Assembly (NCBI RefSeq): GCF_900113035.1 | Contig: NZ_FONX01000002.1 | Coordinates: 468,757-532,756, forward strand | Direction of reading: 5' to 3' | DNA: 64,000 nt | Source: Paracidovorax wautersii | Lineage (GTDB): Bacteria > Pseudomonadota > Gammaproteobacteria > Burkholderiales > Burkholderiaceae_C | Shown: one piece after another, positions 45,187 to 53,895 of the stretch | Position numbering within the stretch: position 1 is the stretch's first letter | How the letters are laid out: each line of letters begins with the position of its first letter | The notes under the pieces: model-generated | What the model saw: only the letters and a program-made list of their open reading frames with translations | What the model was told of the DNA's origin: nothing | Database searches by the model: none | Translations under genes and position numbers: made by a program

Positions 45187-45888
45187 ATGCTGACTATCAA
45201 AAACATAGCAAAGAGCGCAGGCGGAATGCGCGCCCGGGCCGTTTTCTGCCTGAGCCTGGCTGCCGCGCTGGCGGGCTGCTCCGTGCTGCCCGATCCGCCC
45301 AAGCGCGCCGAGGTGTACGACTTCGGCCCCGGCCTGCCGACGGTGGCCTCGCCCACCGCATCCGCCGGCGCCGCCACGGCGACGCCCGCGGCCTTGCCGC
45401 CGCTCGCGCTGGCCGAGGTCTCCACCACCGGCATGCCCGAAGGCAGCACCGCGCTGCTCTACCGGCTCGACTACGCCAACGCCCAGCAGCTGCGCCCCTA
45501 TGCGCAGACGCGCTGGAGCCAGCCGCCCGCGCAGCTGGTGCAGCAGGCGCTGCGCGACGAGCTGGGCCAGCGCCGCGCCGTGCTGCTGGGCGAATCGGGC
45601 GTCGGCCAGCTGCTGGACAACGGCCGCCCGCCCACCGTGGTGCGCGCGCAGCTGGAGGAATTCAGCCAGGTCTTCAGCGCGCCGGGCACCAGCACGGGCC
45701 TGGTGCGCCTGCGGGTCTCGGTGGCCGATTCGACCACCGCCGGCGAGAAGCTGGTGGCCCAGCGCGTCTTTACCGTGCAGCGCCCCGCGCCCACGGCCGA
45801 CGCGGTGGGCGGCACGCGCGCGCTGGCCGAAGCCGCTCGGCAGGCCTCGGCCGAGGTCGAGCGCTGGCTGGAGCAGCTGGGCCGCTGA
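45187..45888 (+). CDS. ABC-type transport auxiliary lipoprotein (PqiC-like)
   Basis: 233 aa. Signal with lipobox LAGC near residue 30 and the PqiC/DUF330-type domain (LYRLDYANAQQLRPYAQTRW, LRDELGQRRAV). Outer-membrane partner of MCE transporters. GGAGG about ten bases before the ATG. A strong terminator follows, closing the four-gene operon. Confidence 0.88.
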   Translation: MLTIKNIAKSAGGMRARAVFCLSLAAALAGCSVLPDPPKRAEVYDFGPGLPTVASPTASAGAATATPAALPPLALAEVSTTGMPEGSTALLYRLDYANAQQLRPYAQTRWSQPPAQLVQQALRDELGQRRAVLLGESGVGQLLDNGRPPTVVRAQLEEFSQVFSAPGTSTGLVRLRVSVADSTTAGEKLVAQRVFTVQRPAPTADAVGGTRALAEAARQASAEVERWLEQLGR

Positions 45889-45919
45889 GCGCGCCGCCGC
45901 ACCGGCGAATGGATCAAGA

Positions 45920-45946
45920 AAAAGGGGCGCCACTGGCGCCCCTTTT
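45920..45946. terminator. Bidirectional intrinsic terminator
   Basis: Perfect 12-bp stem AAAAGGGGCGCC-ACT-GGCGCCCCTTTT between the convergent lipoprotein and siderophore-receptor genes. A/T ends make it work both ways. Confidence 0.92.
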
Positions 45947-45976
45947 GCCTTTTCATTGCGGCCTCCGCTCTGCCGC

Positions 45977-48163
45977 TCAGAAGCTGTGCCGCAGCGTCAG
46001 CGCAACGTTGCGCGGTGCGCCCGGCAGGTTCAGGTTGGCGTTGCTGCCGTGGGCCGAGACGATGTAGCGCCGGTCGAAGAGGTTGCGCAGGTTCAGCTGC
46101 AGCGTGGTGGCGCGGTCGATGCGGTACTGCGCCATGGCGTCCGCCACGGTGTAGCCGGGCAGGGTGACGGTGTTGCCCGGGTTGGCGAAGCGCGCACCCA
46201 CGTAGCTCACGCCGCCGCCCACGCTCCAGTCCGCGCCCAGCGCCTGCGTCACCCAGGCCGAGAGCGCCTGGCGCGGCGTGATGGTGGCGCGCTTGCCCTG
46301 CACCGGCTGGCCTGCGTCCACCGTGGTGGATTCGGTCACGCGCGCATCCAGGTAGGCGTAGCTGACCGTGGCCTGCGTGCCCGGGCGCAGCTCGCCCGCC
46401 AGCGACAGCTCCAGCCCGCGCGTGCGCTGCGTGCCGATGGGGATCAGCACCGTCGGGCGGGACGGGTCGGTGGACTTGATGCCCGTGCGTTCGAGCTGGA
46501 AGAGCGACGCGGTGGCCGTGGCGCGGCCATCCAGCAGGTCGAACTTGCCGCCGATCTCGTAGTTGGTGCTGCGTTCGGGCGCCACGTCGGCGTTGGCCGC
46601 CGTGAGCGCGAACATCTCGCCCGAAGGCTGGTAGGAGCGGCTGACCGATGCGTAGTACGACTGCACGCTGTCGGGCTGCCACACCAGGCCCAGGCGCGGG
46701 CTCCAGGTGGTGTCGGTGCGGGCGAAGTCGCCCTGGCCCGGCAGGCGGTTGTCGGAAGACTGGCCGAAGCGGTCGTAGCGCAGGCCGGCCAGCACCTTCC
46801 ACTGCGGCGTGAAGGTGATCTGGTCCTGCACGTAGAAGCCGCGCGTCTTGTAGCGGTTGAGCGTGCTGCCGCTGAGCTTGCCGCCGCCGTCGAGCGGCAC
46901 CACCGGCAGCACCGGGTTGAGCAGGTTCACGGTGGCGACGGTGCCGTCCGAGAAGCTCAGCGCGTCCTTGTTCTGCTGGCCCAGCTCCACGCCGTAGAGC
47001 AGCTCGTGCTCGATGCCGCCGGTGCGCAGGTTCTGGATCAGCTCGGTCTGGTTGAACACGCCGTGCTCGAAGCGGTCGATGCCCGAGCGCGTGAGCGCCA
47101 CGGTGCCGGCCGCCTCGTTGACGGTGCCGCCGGGCAGGGTGTTCTGCCGGTCCAGCTCGTAGTGGTAGTAGCGCAGCGCGTTGCGCAGGCGCAGGCTGCC
47201 GTTGAAACGGTGCTCGAAGGTGGCGGTGAAGGAGCCCACGGTGGATTCGGAGGTGTCCGCATCGCGCGCGTTGGCCGAGCCGAAATAGGTGCCGGGGGCC
47301 ACGTCCACCGGCCGCCCGCGCAGGGCGGGAATGCCGAAGTCCGTCACCCGCTTGTCGCGCAGCCATTCGGCCTGCAGCAGCAGCGAGGTGTTCGCGTCGG
47401 GCTTCCAGAGGGCCGAGGGCGCGATCGTCTGGCGCTTGAGGAACTGCTGGCTGCGGTAGCTGTTGGCGTCTTCGGCGGCGCCTGTCAGCCGCCACGACCA
47501 GTCGCTGCCGGCCGGGGCGCGGCCCAGGTCGAACTCGCCGCGCCTGTCGGCCCAGCTGCCCACCGTGAGGGCCACGTCGGACACGTTCACGCCCGGCTTC
47601 CTGGTCACGCGGTTGACCAGCCCGCCCGAGGAGCCGCGCCCGTAGAGCACGGCGGCCGGGCCCTTGATGACCTCCACGCGGTCGATGTTGGAGAGGTCGC
47701 GGAAATACAGCGCGTCGTCGCGGAAGCCGTCCACGAACTGGTCGCCGATGCTGGTGAAGCCGCGGATGCTGACCTGGTCGCGCTGGCCGTCGCCCGTGGA
47801 CAGGCCCACGCCGGCCACGTTGCGCAGCGCGTCCTGCATCGAGGCCGCGCCCTGGTCGCGCAGCACCTGGCGCGGCACCACGTTGATGGTCTGCGGCACG
47901 TCGCGCAGGGCGGCCTCGGTCTTGGTGCCGCTGGCCGAGGTGGGCGCGTTGTAGGCCGCATCGTCCGCGCTGCGGTCGGCCTGCACGCGCACCTCGCGCA
48001 TCGTGGCCACCGGGGCCGCTGCCGTGCCGGGGGACGGGGCGGGCGCGGCCTGCTGCGCCGATGCCGCGGCGCCCGCCAGGCACAGGGCCGCCAGCGCGCA
48101 GGGACGAAGAGAGGCCCGCAGCGGCGGCTTGCGGGAAGCGGAAAGGGTGAACGAGCTGGACAT
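45977..48163 (-). CDS. TonB-dependent siderophore receptor
   Basis: 728 aa with signal peptide (cleavage near ASAQ). Plug domain with DVPQTINVVPRQVLRDQG, SIRGF and GPAAVLYGRGSSGG, then a 22-strand barrel ending in Phe (ALTLRHSF). The type takes up ferric siderophores such as catecholates or hydroxamates; specificity unknown. The start at 48163 gives the signal peptide; the frame is open upstream without homology. A Fur-box candidate lies about 190 bp upstream. Confidence 0.94.
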   Translation of the reverse strand: MSSSFTLSASRKPPLRASLRPCALAALCLAGAAASAQQAAPAPSPGTAAAPVATMREVRVQADRSADDAAYNAPTSASGTKTEAALRDVPQTINVVPRQVLRDQGAASMQDALRNVAGVGLSTGDGQRDQVSIRGFTSIGDQFVDGFRDDALYFRDLSNIDRVEVIKGPAAVLYGRGSSGGLVNRVTRKPGVNVSDVALTVGSWADRRGEFDLGRAPAGSDWSWRLTGAAEDANSYRSQQFLKRQTIAPSALWKPDANTSLLLQAEWLRDKRVTDFGIPALRGRPVDVAPGTYFGSANARDADTSESTVGSFTATFEHRFNGSLRLRNALRYYHYELDRQNTLPGGTVNEAAGTVALTRSGIDRFEHGVFNQTELIQNLRTGGIEHELLYGVELGQQNKDALSFSDGTVATVNLLNPVLPVVPLDGGGKLSGSTLNRYKTRGFYVQDQITFTPQWKVLAGLRYDRFGQSSDNRLPGQGDFARTDTTWSPRLGLVWQPDSVQSYYASVSRSYQPSGEMFALTAANADVAPERSTNYEIGGKFDLLDGRATATASLFQLERTGIKSTDPSRPTVLIPIGTQRTRGLELSLAGELRPGTQATVSYAYLDARVTESTTVDAGQPVQGKRATITPRQALSAWVTQALGADWSVGGGVSYVGARFANPGNTVTLPGYTVADAMAQYRIDRATTLQLNLRNLFDRRYIVSAHGSNANLNLPGAPRNVALTLRHSF

Positions 48164-48487
48164 GGTGCAGTGCCGTGAAGGGAAGGTCGTCGGAATCGTG
48201 GACACGCCAGCCGTCCGCAGCGGACGCCGGCATGCGCTGGCCGGGCCACCATGGAAATTTCTCCCAATACGCCGCAAGCGCTTATGGATAAAGCGCAGGC
48301 TGCTATGGTTTTTGGTGTTGTGGTGGCGCAGCGGCTGCATTGTATTGATATTGCAAATAATTCTCATCAATGTTCTTGTGCTGTCGCAATGCCGCCACGG
48401 CAGCGAGGGAAGGGGCCGGCGGGCACAATCGCGGGCCACCGGCCGCCTCGGGGCGGGCCGTGACACCGACTTTTGGGGAAACATCCG
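48164..48487. other. Divergent intergenic region, receptor and cysH promoters
   Basis: 324 bp without a supported gene. The AT-rich part at 48340-48380 holds the Fur-box candidate. The rest shows nothing recognisable. Confidence 0.5.
48352..48366 (-). promoter_or_regulatory. Fur-box candidate
   Basis: Minus strand TGAGAATTATTTGCA. Against TGATAATnATTATCA three of fourteen informative positions differ. AATAATTCTCAT-type sites are common before TonB receptors. Confidence 0.6.
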
Positions 48488-49108
48488 ATGAGCATCGATC
48501 TCGCACGCATCAACACCGAACTGGGCCGCAACGCGCAGGGCCTGGTGGACTGGGCCGTCGGCCTGGGCCGCCCGGCCATCGTCACCACCAACTTCCGCCC
48601 GTTCGAGGCGGTGATCCTGCACATGGTCACGCGCGCCCAGCCCGACGTGCCCGTGGTCTGGATGGACAACGGCTACAACACCGAGGCCACCTACCGCTTC
48701 GCCGACGAGGTCACCCGCCAGCTGAAGCTGAACCTCAGCATCTACCTGCCGCGCCGCTCGCGCGCGCACCGCGAGGCCGTCGAAGGCCCGGTGCCGGCGC
48801 TGGACGATCCGCGCCACGCCGCCTTCACCGAAGAGGTGAAGCTCGAACCCTTCGCCCGCGCGCTGCGCGAGACCGCGCCCCAGGTCTGGTTCACCGCGCT
48901 GCGCGCCACCGACACGGCGGTGCGCGCGCAGATGGACCCGGTCAGCATCAACCCCGACGGCCTCGTCAAGGTCGCGCCGCTGCTGCACTGGTCGTCCAAG
49001 GACCTCTACGAATACCTGCAGGCCCACGGCCTGCCCAACAACTTCGACTACGTGGACCCCACCAAGGGCGAAGACAACCGCGAATGCGGACTGCACCTGT
49101 CGCACTGA
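48488..49108 (+). CDS. cysH: Phosphoadenosine phosphosulfate reductase-like protein (short CysH)
   Basis: 206 aa. Reduces (phospho)adenylyl sulfate to sulfite in the canonical pathway. The PP-loop-type fold is present with VWMDNGYNTEATYRFADE and the essential C-terminal Cys motif ECGLH. It lacks the CC pairs of iron-sulfur APS reductases, and ALRATDTAVR replaces the usual GLRREQSxxR. The loop before ECGLH is also short compared with the E. coli enzyme. It may be a diverged paralogue. Start chosen at Met-Ser-Ile (48488), in frame with an ATG at 48473. Confidence 0.8.
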   Translation: MSIDLARINTELGRNAQGLVDWAVGLGRPAIVTTNFRPFEAVILHMVTRAQPDVPVVWMDNGYNTEATYRFADEVTRQLKLNLSIYLPRRSRAHREAVEGPVPALDDPRHAAFTEEVKLEPFARALRETAPQVWFTALRATDTAVRAQMDPVSINPDGLVKVAPLLHWSSKDLYEYLQAHGLPNNFDYVDPTKGEDNRECGLHLSH

Positions 49109-49155
49109 GCGGGCGCGGCGCACCGCCGCGTGGCTGATACTCATTTTTCGATAGC

Positions 49156-49183
49156 AAGGCGTGCCCGGGGCACGCCTTTTTTT
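49156..49183 (+). terminator. Intrinsic terminator after cysH
   Basis: Stem AAGGCGTGCC-CGG-GGCACGCCTT running into seven T. Confidence 0.9.
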
Positions 49184-49367
49184 CGCCCGTGCTCCGCCTG
49201 CCGATCGCCCGGGTGCACCGTAGGCTTGAACTGACGTGGGGTGCGCGGGCGCGCCTACGCTCCGCGGCAGGGGCGGCTTTTAGAGTGCGTCTATCGCATG
49301 CAGCAAGGACTTTCCTCCCCGGGGCGAAAGGGCTGAAGCGAATACAGGCAACGCACGAAGGAGCACC

Positions 49368-49586
49368 ATGAACGAAGACACCCTCAAGGGCAACTGGAAG
49401 CAGTTCACCGGCAAGATCAAGGAGCAATGGGGCAAGCTGACGGACGACGACCTCGACGTCGCCGCCGGCAAGCGCGACCAGCTCCTGGGCCGCCTGCAGG
49501 AGCGTCACGGCCTGGCCAAGGACGCCGCCGAAAAGGAACTGAAGGACTGGGAAGGCCGCAATCCCGACTTCCGCTACGACCGCTGA
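49368..49586 (+). CDS. CsbD-family stress protein
   Basis: 72 aa, CsbD/YjbJ type: NEDTLKGNWKQFTGKIKEQWG then AAGKRDQLLGRLQERHG. Small, hydrophilic, abundant under general stress in other bacteria; biochemical role unknown. AGGAG five to six bases before the ATG. Followed by the Cys-repeat secreted protein, a frequent neighbour. Confidence 0.93.
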   Translation: MNEDTLKGNWKQFTGKIKEQWGKLTDDDLDVAAGKRDQLLGRLQERHGLAKDAAEKELKDWEGRNPDFRYDR

Positions 49587-49700
49587 GCGCCGCGGCGCAT
49601 TCCCCCCCCCCATACACACAACAAACAACCATCCGGCCGCCTGGCCACCAGCGGGCAGCCGGATGGATGAAGACCCCTTTTTTTACCTGAGGAGATACCC

Positions 49701-50279
49701 ATGAAACACGCCCGCAACCTGCTCGCCATCGTCGCCGCCACCATGCTGGCCACTTCCGCCATGGCCATGACCAGCGCAGAACACAGCGCCGCCAAGGACC
49801 GCATCTCGGCCGACTACAAGGTCAACAAGGCCAAGTGCGATGCCCTGAAGGACAACGCCAAGGACATCTGCATGAAGGAAGCCAAGGGCGCTGAAAACGT
49901 GGCCAAGGCCGAACTGCAAGCCCAGTACAAGCCCAGCGACAAGAACACCTACAAGGTCGCCGAAGCCCGCGCCGATGCCGACTACGCCGTCGCCAAGGAA
50001 AAGTGCGATGACCAGACCGGCGATGCCAAGAAGATCTGCGAGAAGGACGCCAAGGCTGCCCACGTGACCGCCAAGGAAAACGCCAAGGTCGCCCGCGCCC
50101 AGGCCAAGCCCTCCGACAACGCCGCCAAGAAGGACGCCAACGTCGCCGAGGTGAAGAAGGAAGCCACGGAAGAAAAGCGCGAAGCCCAGTACAAGGCCGC
50201 CAAGGAACGCTGCGACACCATGTCCGGCGACGTGAAGGACAAGTGCGTGGCTGACGCCAAGCGCATGTACGGCCAGTGA
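49701..50279 (+). CDS. Secreted protein with three Cys-pair repeats
   Basis: 192 aa. Signal peptide (cleavage near AMA-MT). The mature protein has three related units of about 35 residues, each YxxAKxxCDxxxGxxKxxCxxxAK (near residues 35-60, 92-120 and 160-188), six Cys in all, separated by Lys/Ala-rich helix. The Cys spacing of about ten suggests one disulfide or metal site per unit. AGGAG before the ATG. No function known; a strong terminator follows. Confidence 0.85.
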   Translation: MKHARNLLAIVAATMLATSAMAMTSAEHSAAKDRISADYKVNKAKCDALKDNAKDICMKEAKGAENVAKAELQAQYKPSDKNTYKVAEARADADYAVAKEKCDDQTGDAKKICEKDAKAAHVTAKENAKVARAQAKPSDNAAKKDANVAEVKKEATEEKREAQYKAAKERCDTMSGDVKDKCVADAKRMYGQ

Positions 50280-50384
50280 TGGCCGTGCTCGTCCCCGCCA
50301 TGCGATAGCTCACCCCGTGTGATTCGCCTGGCCGGACGAGCTTCATGAAGAGGGGGCGGTGTCATCGCCGAATCCTCTGATGAC

Positions 50385-50411
50385 AGGCCCTGCCGATGCA
50401 GGGCCTTTTCT
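50385..50411 (+). terminator. Intrinsic terminator
   Basis: Stem AGGCCCTGC-CGAT-GCAGGGCCT followed by TTTCTTTTCC, about 105 bp after the Cys-repeat gene. Confidence 0.85.
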
Positions 50412-50480
50412 TTTCCGGCGCCGGGCGTGACCTGTGCGCGCAGCGCAGGGGCAGGCTGCGATGGCGACCGCACTGCGGGC

Positions 50481-50978
50481 TCAGGCCCCATCCGCAGGGA
50501 GCGGCGCCTCCTCCACGGCCTGCACGAGCCAGCGGCGCACGATGGCTTCCTCCTCTGGCGCGAGGCCCTGAAGCAGCCGCGCCTCCACCGCCGCGACGAG
50601 CTTCTTGCAACGCTTGAGCACCGCCTTGCCTTCCTCTGTCAGCGCATTGGTCTGGATGCGTCCATGCCCGGGGTGGGGGCTGCGCGCGATCAAGCCGTTC
50701 CGCTGCAGGTTGCTGATGATGACGTTCATCGTCTGTGGCGTCAGCAGCGCCATGCGTGCCAGTTCGGCCCCCGAGGCGCCCGGATAGGCGGCCAGCATGG
50801 TCAGGACGGAGAACTGCGGCAGCGTCACGCCGTCGGCGAGCAGTGCCCGCTCCATGCGGGCGCGGTGCGCCGAATGGGCCTGCCGCAAGAGGTAGCCGAT
50901 GTGCCCATCGATGCCGCGCTTGCCCTCGCCGTGGGCTGGCGTGGCGGAGTCGATCGCAGCTTGGCGGGGCTTGCTCAT
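50481..50978 (-). CDS. MarR-family regulator
   Basis: 165 aa. Winged helix with ELARMALLTPQTMNVIISNL as recognition region (about residues 75-95) and a wing ending GRIQTNALTEEG. No Cys is placed like OhrR. Divergent from the AhpD-like gene, 55 bp apart, which it very likely controls. Confidence 0.9.
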   Translation of the reverse strand: MSKPRQAAIDSATPAHGEGKRGIDGHIGYLLRQAHSAHRARMERALLADGVTLPQFSVLTMLAAYPGASGAELARMALLTPQTMNVIISNLQRNGLIARSPHPGHGRIQTNALTEEGKAVLKRCKKLVAAVEARLLQGLAPEEEAIVRRWLVQAVEEAPLPADGA

Positions 50979-50980
50979 GA

Positions 50981-51018
50981 TGTCAGGGTTCGAATATGAT
51001 GGGTTGTCAGAGTTCTGA
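50981..51018. promoter_or_regulatory. Candidate MarR operator
   Basis: Direct repeats TGTCAGGGTTC (50981-50991) and TGTCAGAGTTC (51005-51015), 10 of 11 identical, 24 bp apart. The second sits in the dyad TCAGA-GT-TCTGA (51007-51018). All within the 55-bp divergent gap. Confidence 0.5.
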
Positions 51019-51033
51019 TCTTATCTGCCCGCC

Positions 51034-51543
51034 ATGACGACAATCTCCGCCCCCATCGCCGCCCCTGGCCCTGCGCTGCCTGCCTGCGAGCCACGTATCG
51101 GCTGGCAGACATTCGAGCAGGCCGTTCCTGGCGCCAGCGATGCATTGCGCAGCCTGAGCCGGGCCGTCGCCGACGCAGGCCTGGAGCACCGGCTCGCCGA
51201 ACTGGTCAAGGTGCGCGTCTCGCAGATGAACGGTTGCGCCTTCTGCCTGCATCTGCATCTGAACTGGGCTCGCAAGGCGGGTGTTCCGGATTCGCAGCTG
51301 GACATGCTGGCGGTGTGGCACGAAGCCCGTGGTTTCGGCCCTCGTGAGCGCGCCGCCCTGTCCTGGGCGGAGGCGCTGACCCGCATGGAGCGCTCCTCCG
51401 TGGACGATGCCACCTATGCTGCGGCTGCCGATGCATTCACCCCGTCTGAACTGGCTGCGCTGACGACGGCCATCGCGGCCATCAATGCCTGGAACCGCAT
51501 TGCCGGTGCCTTGCGCTTCATGCCCGTCACCGCCCAAGGCTGA
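51034..51543 (+). CDS. AhpD-like carboxymuconolactone decarboxylase family protein
   Basis: 169 aa. The peroxidase-type motif C68AFC71LHLH75 with Glu56 upstream matches the CxxC-H proton relay of AhpD-like enzymes; a peroxide- or organic-hydroperoxide-reducing function is likely. AARGFGPRERAALSWAEALT is conserved in the group. Regulated by the divergent MarR gene by position. Confidence 0.88.
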   Translation: MTTISAPIAAPGPALPACEPRIGWQTFEQAVPGASDALRSLSRAVADAGLEHRLAELVKVRVSQMNGCAFCLHLHLNWARKAGVPDSQLDMLAVWHEARGFGPRERAALSWAEALTRMERSSVDDATYAAAADAFTPSELAALTTAIAAINAWNRIAGALRFMPVTAQG

Positions 51544-51729
51544 AGGGATTGCAGGACGTGCCCGCAGGTTTCCGAGCCAGGACGCTGAAGCATGACCGTC
51601 TCCCGTCCGCTGCGGGAGGCTCAGCCACCCCCGTGATCTGGATCAAAGTTCCCTCCGCGACTCATCCCTAAGCTGGCGCCATGGCCTCGCCACCATCGGT
51701 GGGCCGCTGCAAGAAGGATGGGGAAAGCC

Positions 51730-52275
51730 ATGGCTGGATTGGAATGGTCGGACGGATTGGCGCTGGATCTGCCCCTGATGGATACCACCCATCAGGAGTT
51801 CGTCGCACTGCTGGCAGCCGTGCAGGAGGCCGACGATGCCGCGCTGCTGCCTGCCTGGCATGCGCTGGTCGTGCACACGGTGGCGCATTTCGGCCAGGAA
51901 GACCGCTGGATGCAGAGCACCCGCTTCGCGTCCGGCAACTGCCATTCCATGCAGCACCGCGTGATCCTGCAGGTGCTGGGCGAAGGCACGGAGCGAGCCG
52001 AGAAGCACGGCGAACTGAACGTGCTGCGCGCCATGGCGTCGGAGCTGGCGATCTGGTTTCCGCAGCACACGCAGAGCATGGACGCTGCGCTGGCGCTGCA
52101 CCTGCGCCGCGTGGGGTTCGATCCTGTCACCGGAGTGGTCGCCGCACCGGCCGAACTGCCCGAGACGCTGATCGAGGGCTGTGGCGGCGCGTGCTCCAGC
52201 GGTAGCGGTGGCGACGAAGCCCACCACCGCGCCGGGGCTGCCGGCACCGCGCACCACGACGCCGTGCCGGCCTGA
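51730..52275 (+). CDS. Bacteriohemerythrin with Cys/His-rich tail
   Basis: 181 aa. Four-helix diiron oxygen-binding fold: DTTHQEF, HTVAHFGQEDRWM, CHSMQHRVIL and FPQHTQSMD supply the expected His, Glu and Asp ligands. After about residue 140 there is a tail with CGGAC and HH pairs, not part of the fold. Oxygen, nitric oxide or iron sensing are possible roles. Start at 51730 with GGGGA before it; 51718 is in frame. Confidence 0.88.
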   Translation: MAGLEWSDGLALDLPLMDTTHQEFVALLAAVQEADDAALLPAWHALVVHTVAHFGQEDRWMQSTRFASGNCHSMQHRVILQVLGEGTERAEKHGELNVLRAMASELAIWFPQHTQSMDAALALHLRRVGFDPVTGVVAAPAELPETLIEGCGGACSSGSGGDEAHHRAGAAGTAHHDAVPA

Positions 52276-52330
52276 CCGAGCGGCACGCCTTGGCGGTGCG
52301 CCCGGGCAGGCGCGCAGGCCTGCGCCGCCG

Positions 52331-52969
52331 TCAGCGCGCCACCAGCACCGGAAACAGCTTGCCCAGCCCGTCGGCCATCACCTCCACGGCCAGCGCCGCG
52401 AGGATCAGGCCCATCAGCCGGGTCATCACGTTGATGCCGGTCTTGCCCAGCACGCGGGCGATGGGCTCGGCCAGCGAGAAGCACAGCGCCGTGGCCGCCG
52501 CGATGACCACGCCGTAGCCCACCAGCGCCAGGTGCTGCCACACGGTCTGGGCTCGGTCGGCGTAGATCACCACGGTGGACATGCTGGCCGGGCCGGTCAG
52601 CAGCGGAATGGTGAGCGGCACCACGGCGATGCTGTCGCCCTGCGCGGCCTTTTCTGCGCCTTCTTCCAGCTCATTGGTCATCGGCTTGGCTTCGGCCGGC
52701 TGGGCGTTGAGCATGTTCATCGCGCTGATGAGCAGCAGCAGGCCGCCGCCCACCTGGAAGCTCTGCAGCGAGATGTTGAAGAACGCCAGGATCTGCAGTC
52801 CCAGCAGGGCGCAGGCGGCGATCACGCAGAAGGCGCTGAAGGCGGCCACCTGGATGGTGCGGCGCCGCTGCGCCGCCGAAAAGCCGGTGGTGTAGTGGAT
52901 GAAGAAGGGCACGATCGCCAGCGGGTTCACGATCGCGAGCAGGGCGATCAGCGGCTTGATCCAGTCCAT
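52331..52969 (-). CDS. MarC-family membrane protein
   Basis: 212 aa, six membrane segments, UPF0056/MarC (IVNPLAIVPFFI and PLTIPLLTGPASMSTVV). Function unproven despite the historical name. Start ATG overlaps the stop of the SDR gene upstream. Confidence 0.9.
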   Translation of the reverse strand: MDWIKPLIALLAIVNPLAIVPFFIHYTTGFSAAQRRRTIQVAAFSAFCVIAACALLGLQILAFFNISLQSFQVGGGLLLLISAMNMLNAQPAEAKPMTNELEEGAEKAAQGDSIAVVPLTIPLLTGPASMSTVVIYADRAQTVWQHLALVGYGVVIAAATALCFSLAEPIARVLGKTGINVMTRLMGLILAALAVEVMADGLGKLFPVLVAR

Positions 52970-53733
52970 CAGCGGCCTCCGGAGACTTCCAGGAAGGACA
53001 TGGTGGTGTAGGGCGAGGCATCGCCCATCAGCCACACGATGGCCTCGGCCACTTCCTCGGCGGAGCCGCCGCGCCCCATGGGCACCTGGTGCGCCAGGTC
53101 GCGCACGCGGTCGGGCAGGCCGCCGCTGGCGTGGATCTCGGTCTCGATCAGCCCCGGGCGCACGGCGTTCACGCGGATGCCCTCGGCCGCCACCTCGCGC
53201 GCCAGGCCCAGGGTCAGCACGTCGATGGCGCCCTTGGCCGCCGCATAGTCCACGTACTGCCCGGCCGCGCCCAGCCGCGCCGCCGCGCTGGAGACGTTGA
53301 CGATGCTGCCGCCCGCGCCGCCGTGCCGGGTGCTCATGCGGCGCACGGCTTCGCGGGCGCAGTAGAAGCTGCCCAGCACGTTGATGTCGAACATGCGGCG
53401 CAGGCGCTCGCCGCCCATTTCGTCCACGCGGGCGGGCACGTCCACCACGCCCGCGTTGTTGACCAGCGCGCCCAGGCGGCCCCGGTCGCCCAGTTGCTCA
53501 TCCACGGCGGCGAACATCGCCATCACGTCGGCCTCCACGGCCACGTCGCCCTGCACCGCGATGGCCGTGCCGCCCGCTGCGGTGATCTGCCGCACCACGG
53601 CCTGGGCGGCATCGGCATTGCGGGCGTAGTTGACGGCCACGGCCCAGCCCTGGCGCGCCGCCAGCACGGCGGTGGCTGCGCCTATGCCGCGGCTGCCGCC
53701 GGTCACGAGGGCTATTCGGTTGCTGTCGTTCAT
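52969..53733 (-). CDS. Short-chain dehydrogenase/reductase
   Basis: 254 aa classical SDR. Cofactor loop TGGSRGIG, NNAG, and catalytic YVDYAAAK with the upstream Ser in VNVSSAAA. NADPH preference is suggested by NYARNAD after strand 2. Substrate unknown. Its stop overlaps marC. Confidence 0.92.
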   Translation of the reverse strand: MNDSNRIALVTGGSRGIGAATAVLAARQGWAVAVNYARNADAAQAVVRQITAAGGTAIAVQGDVAVEADVMAMFAAVDEQLGDRGRLGALVNNAGVVDVPARVDEMGGERLRRMFDINVLGSFYCAREAVRRMSTRHGGAGGSIVNVSSAAARLGAAGQYVDYAAAKGAIDVLTLGLAREVAAEGIRVNAVRPGLIETEIHASGGLPDRVRDLAHQVPMGRGGSAEEVAEAIVWLMGDASPYTTMSFLEVSGGR

Positions 53734-53895
53734 GTGCCGTCTCCTGCTGCAAGAATGAGGGGCGCCGCGGGGCTGGCGGGCCGTGCTGCACGGCATTACA
53801 GCATCGCGGGCCCGAGCGCTCCGGCCGCTGGCCGCCGCGCCCTCCATCTTCCCTGCTTTTCCCCTCTCATCACCGCCTGTCAAGGAGCCAAGTCC

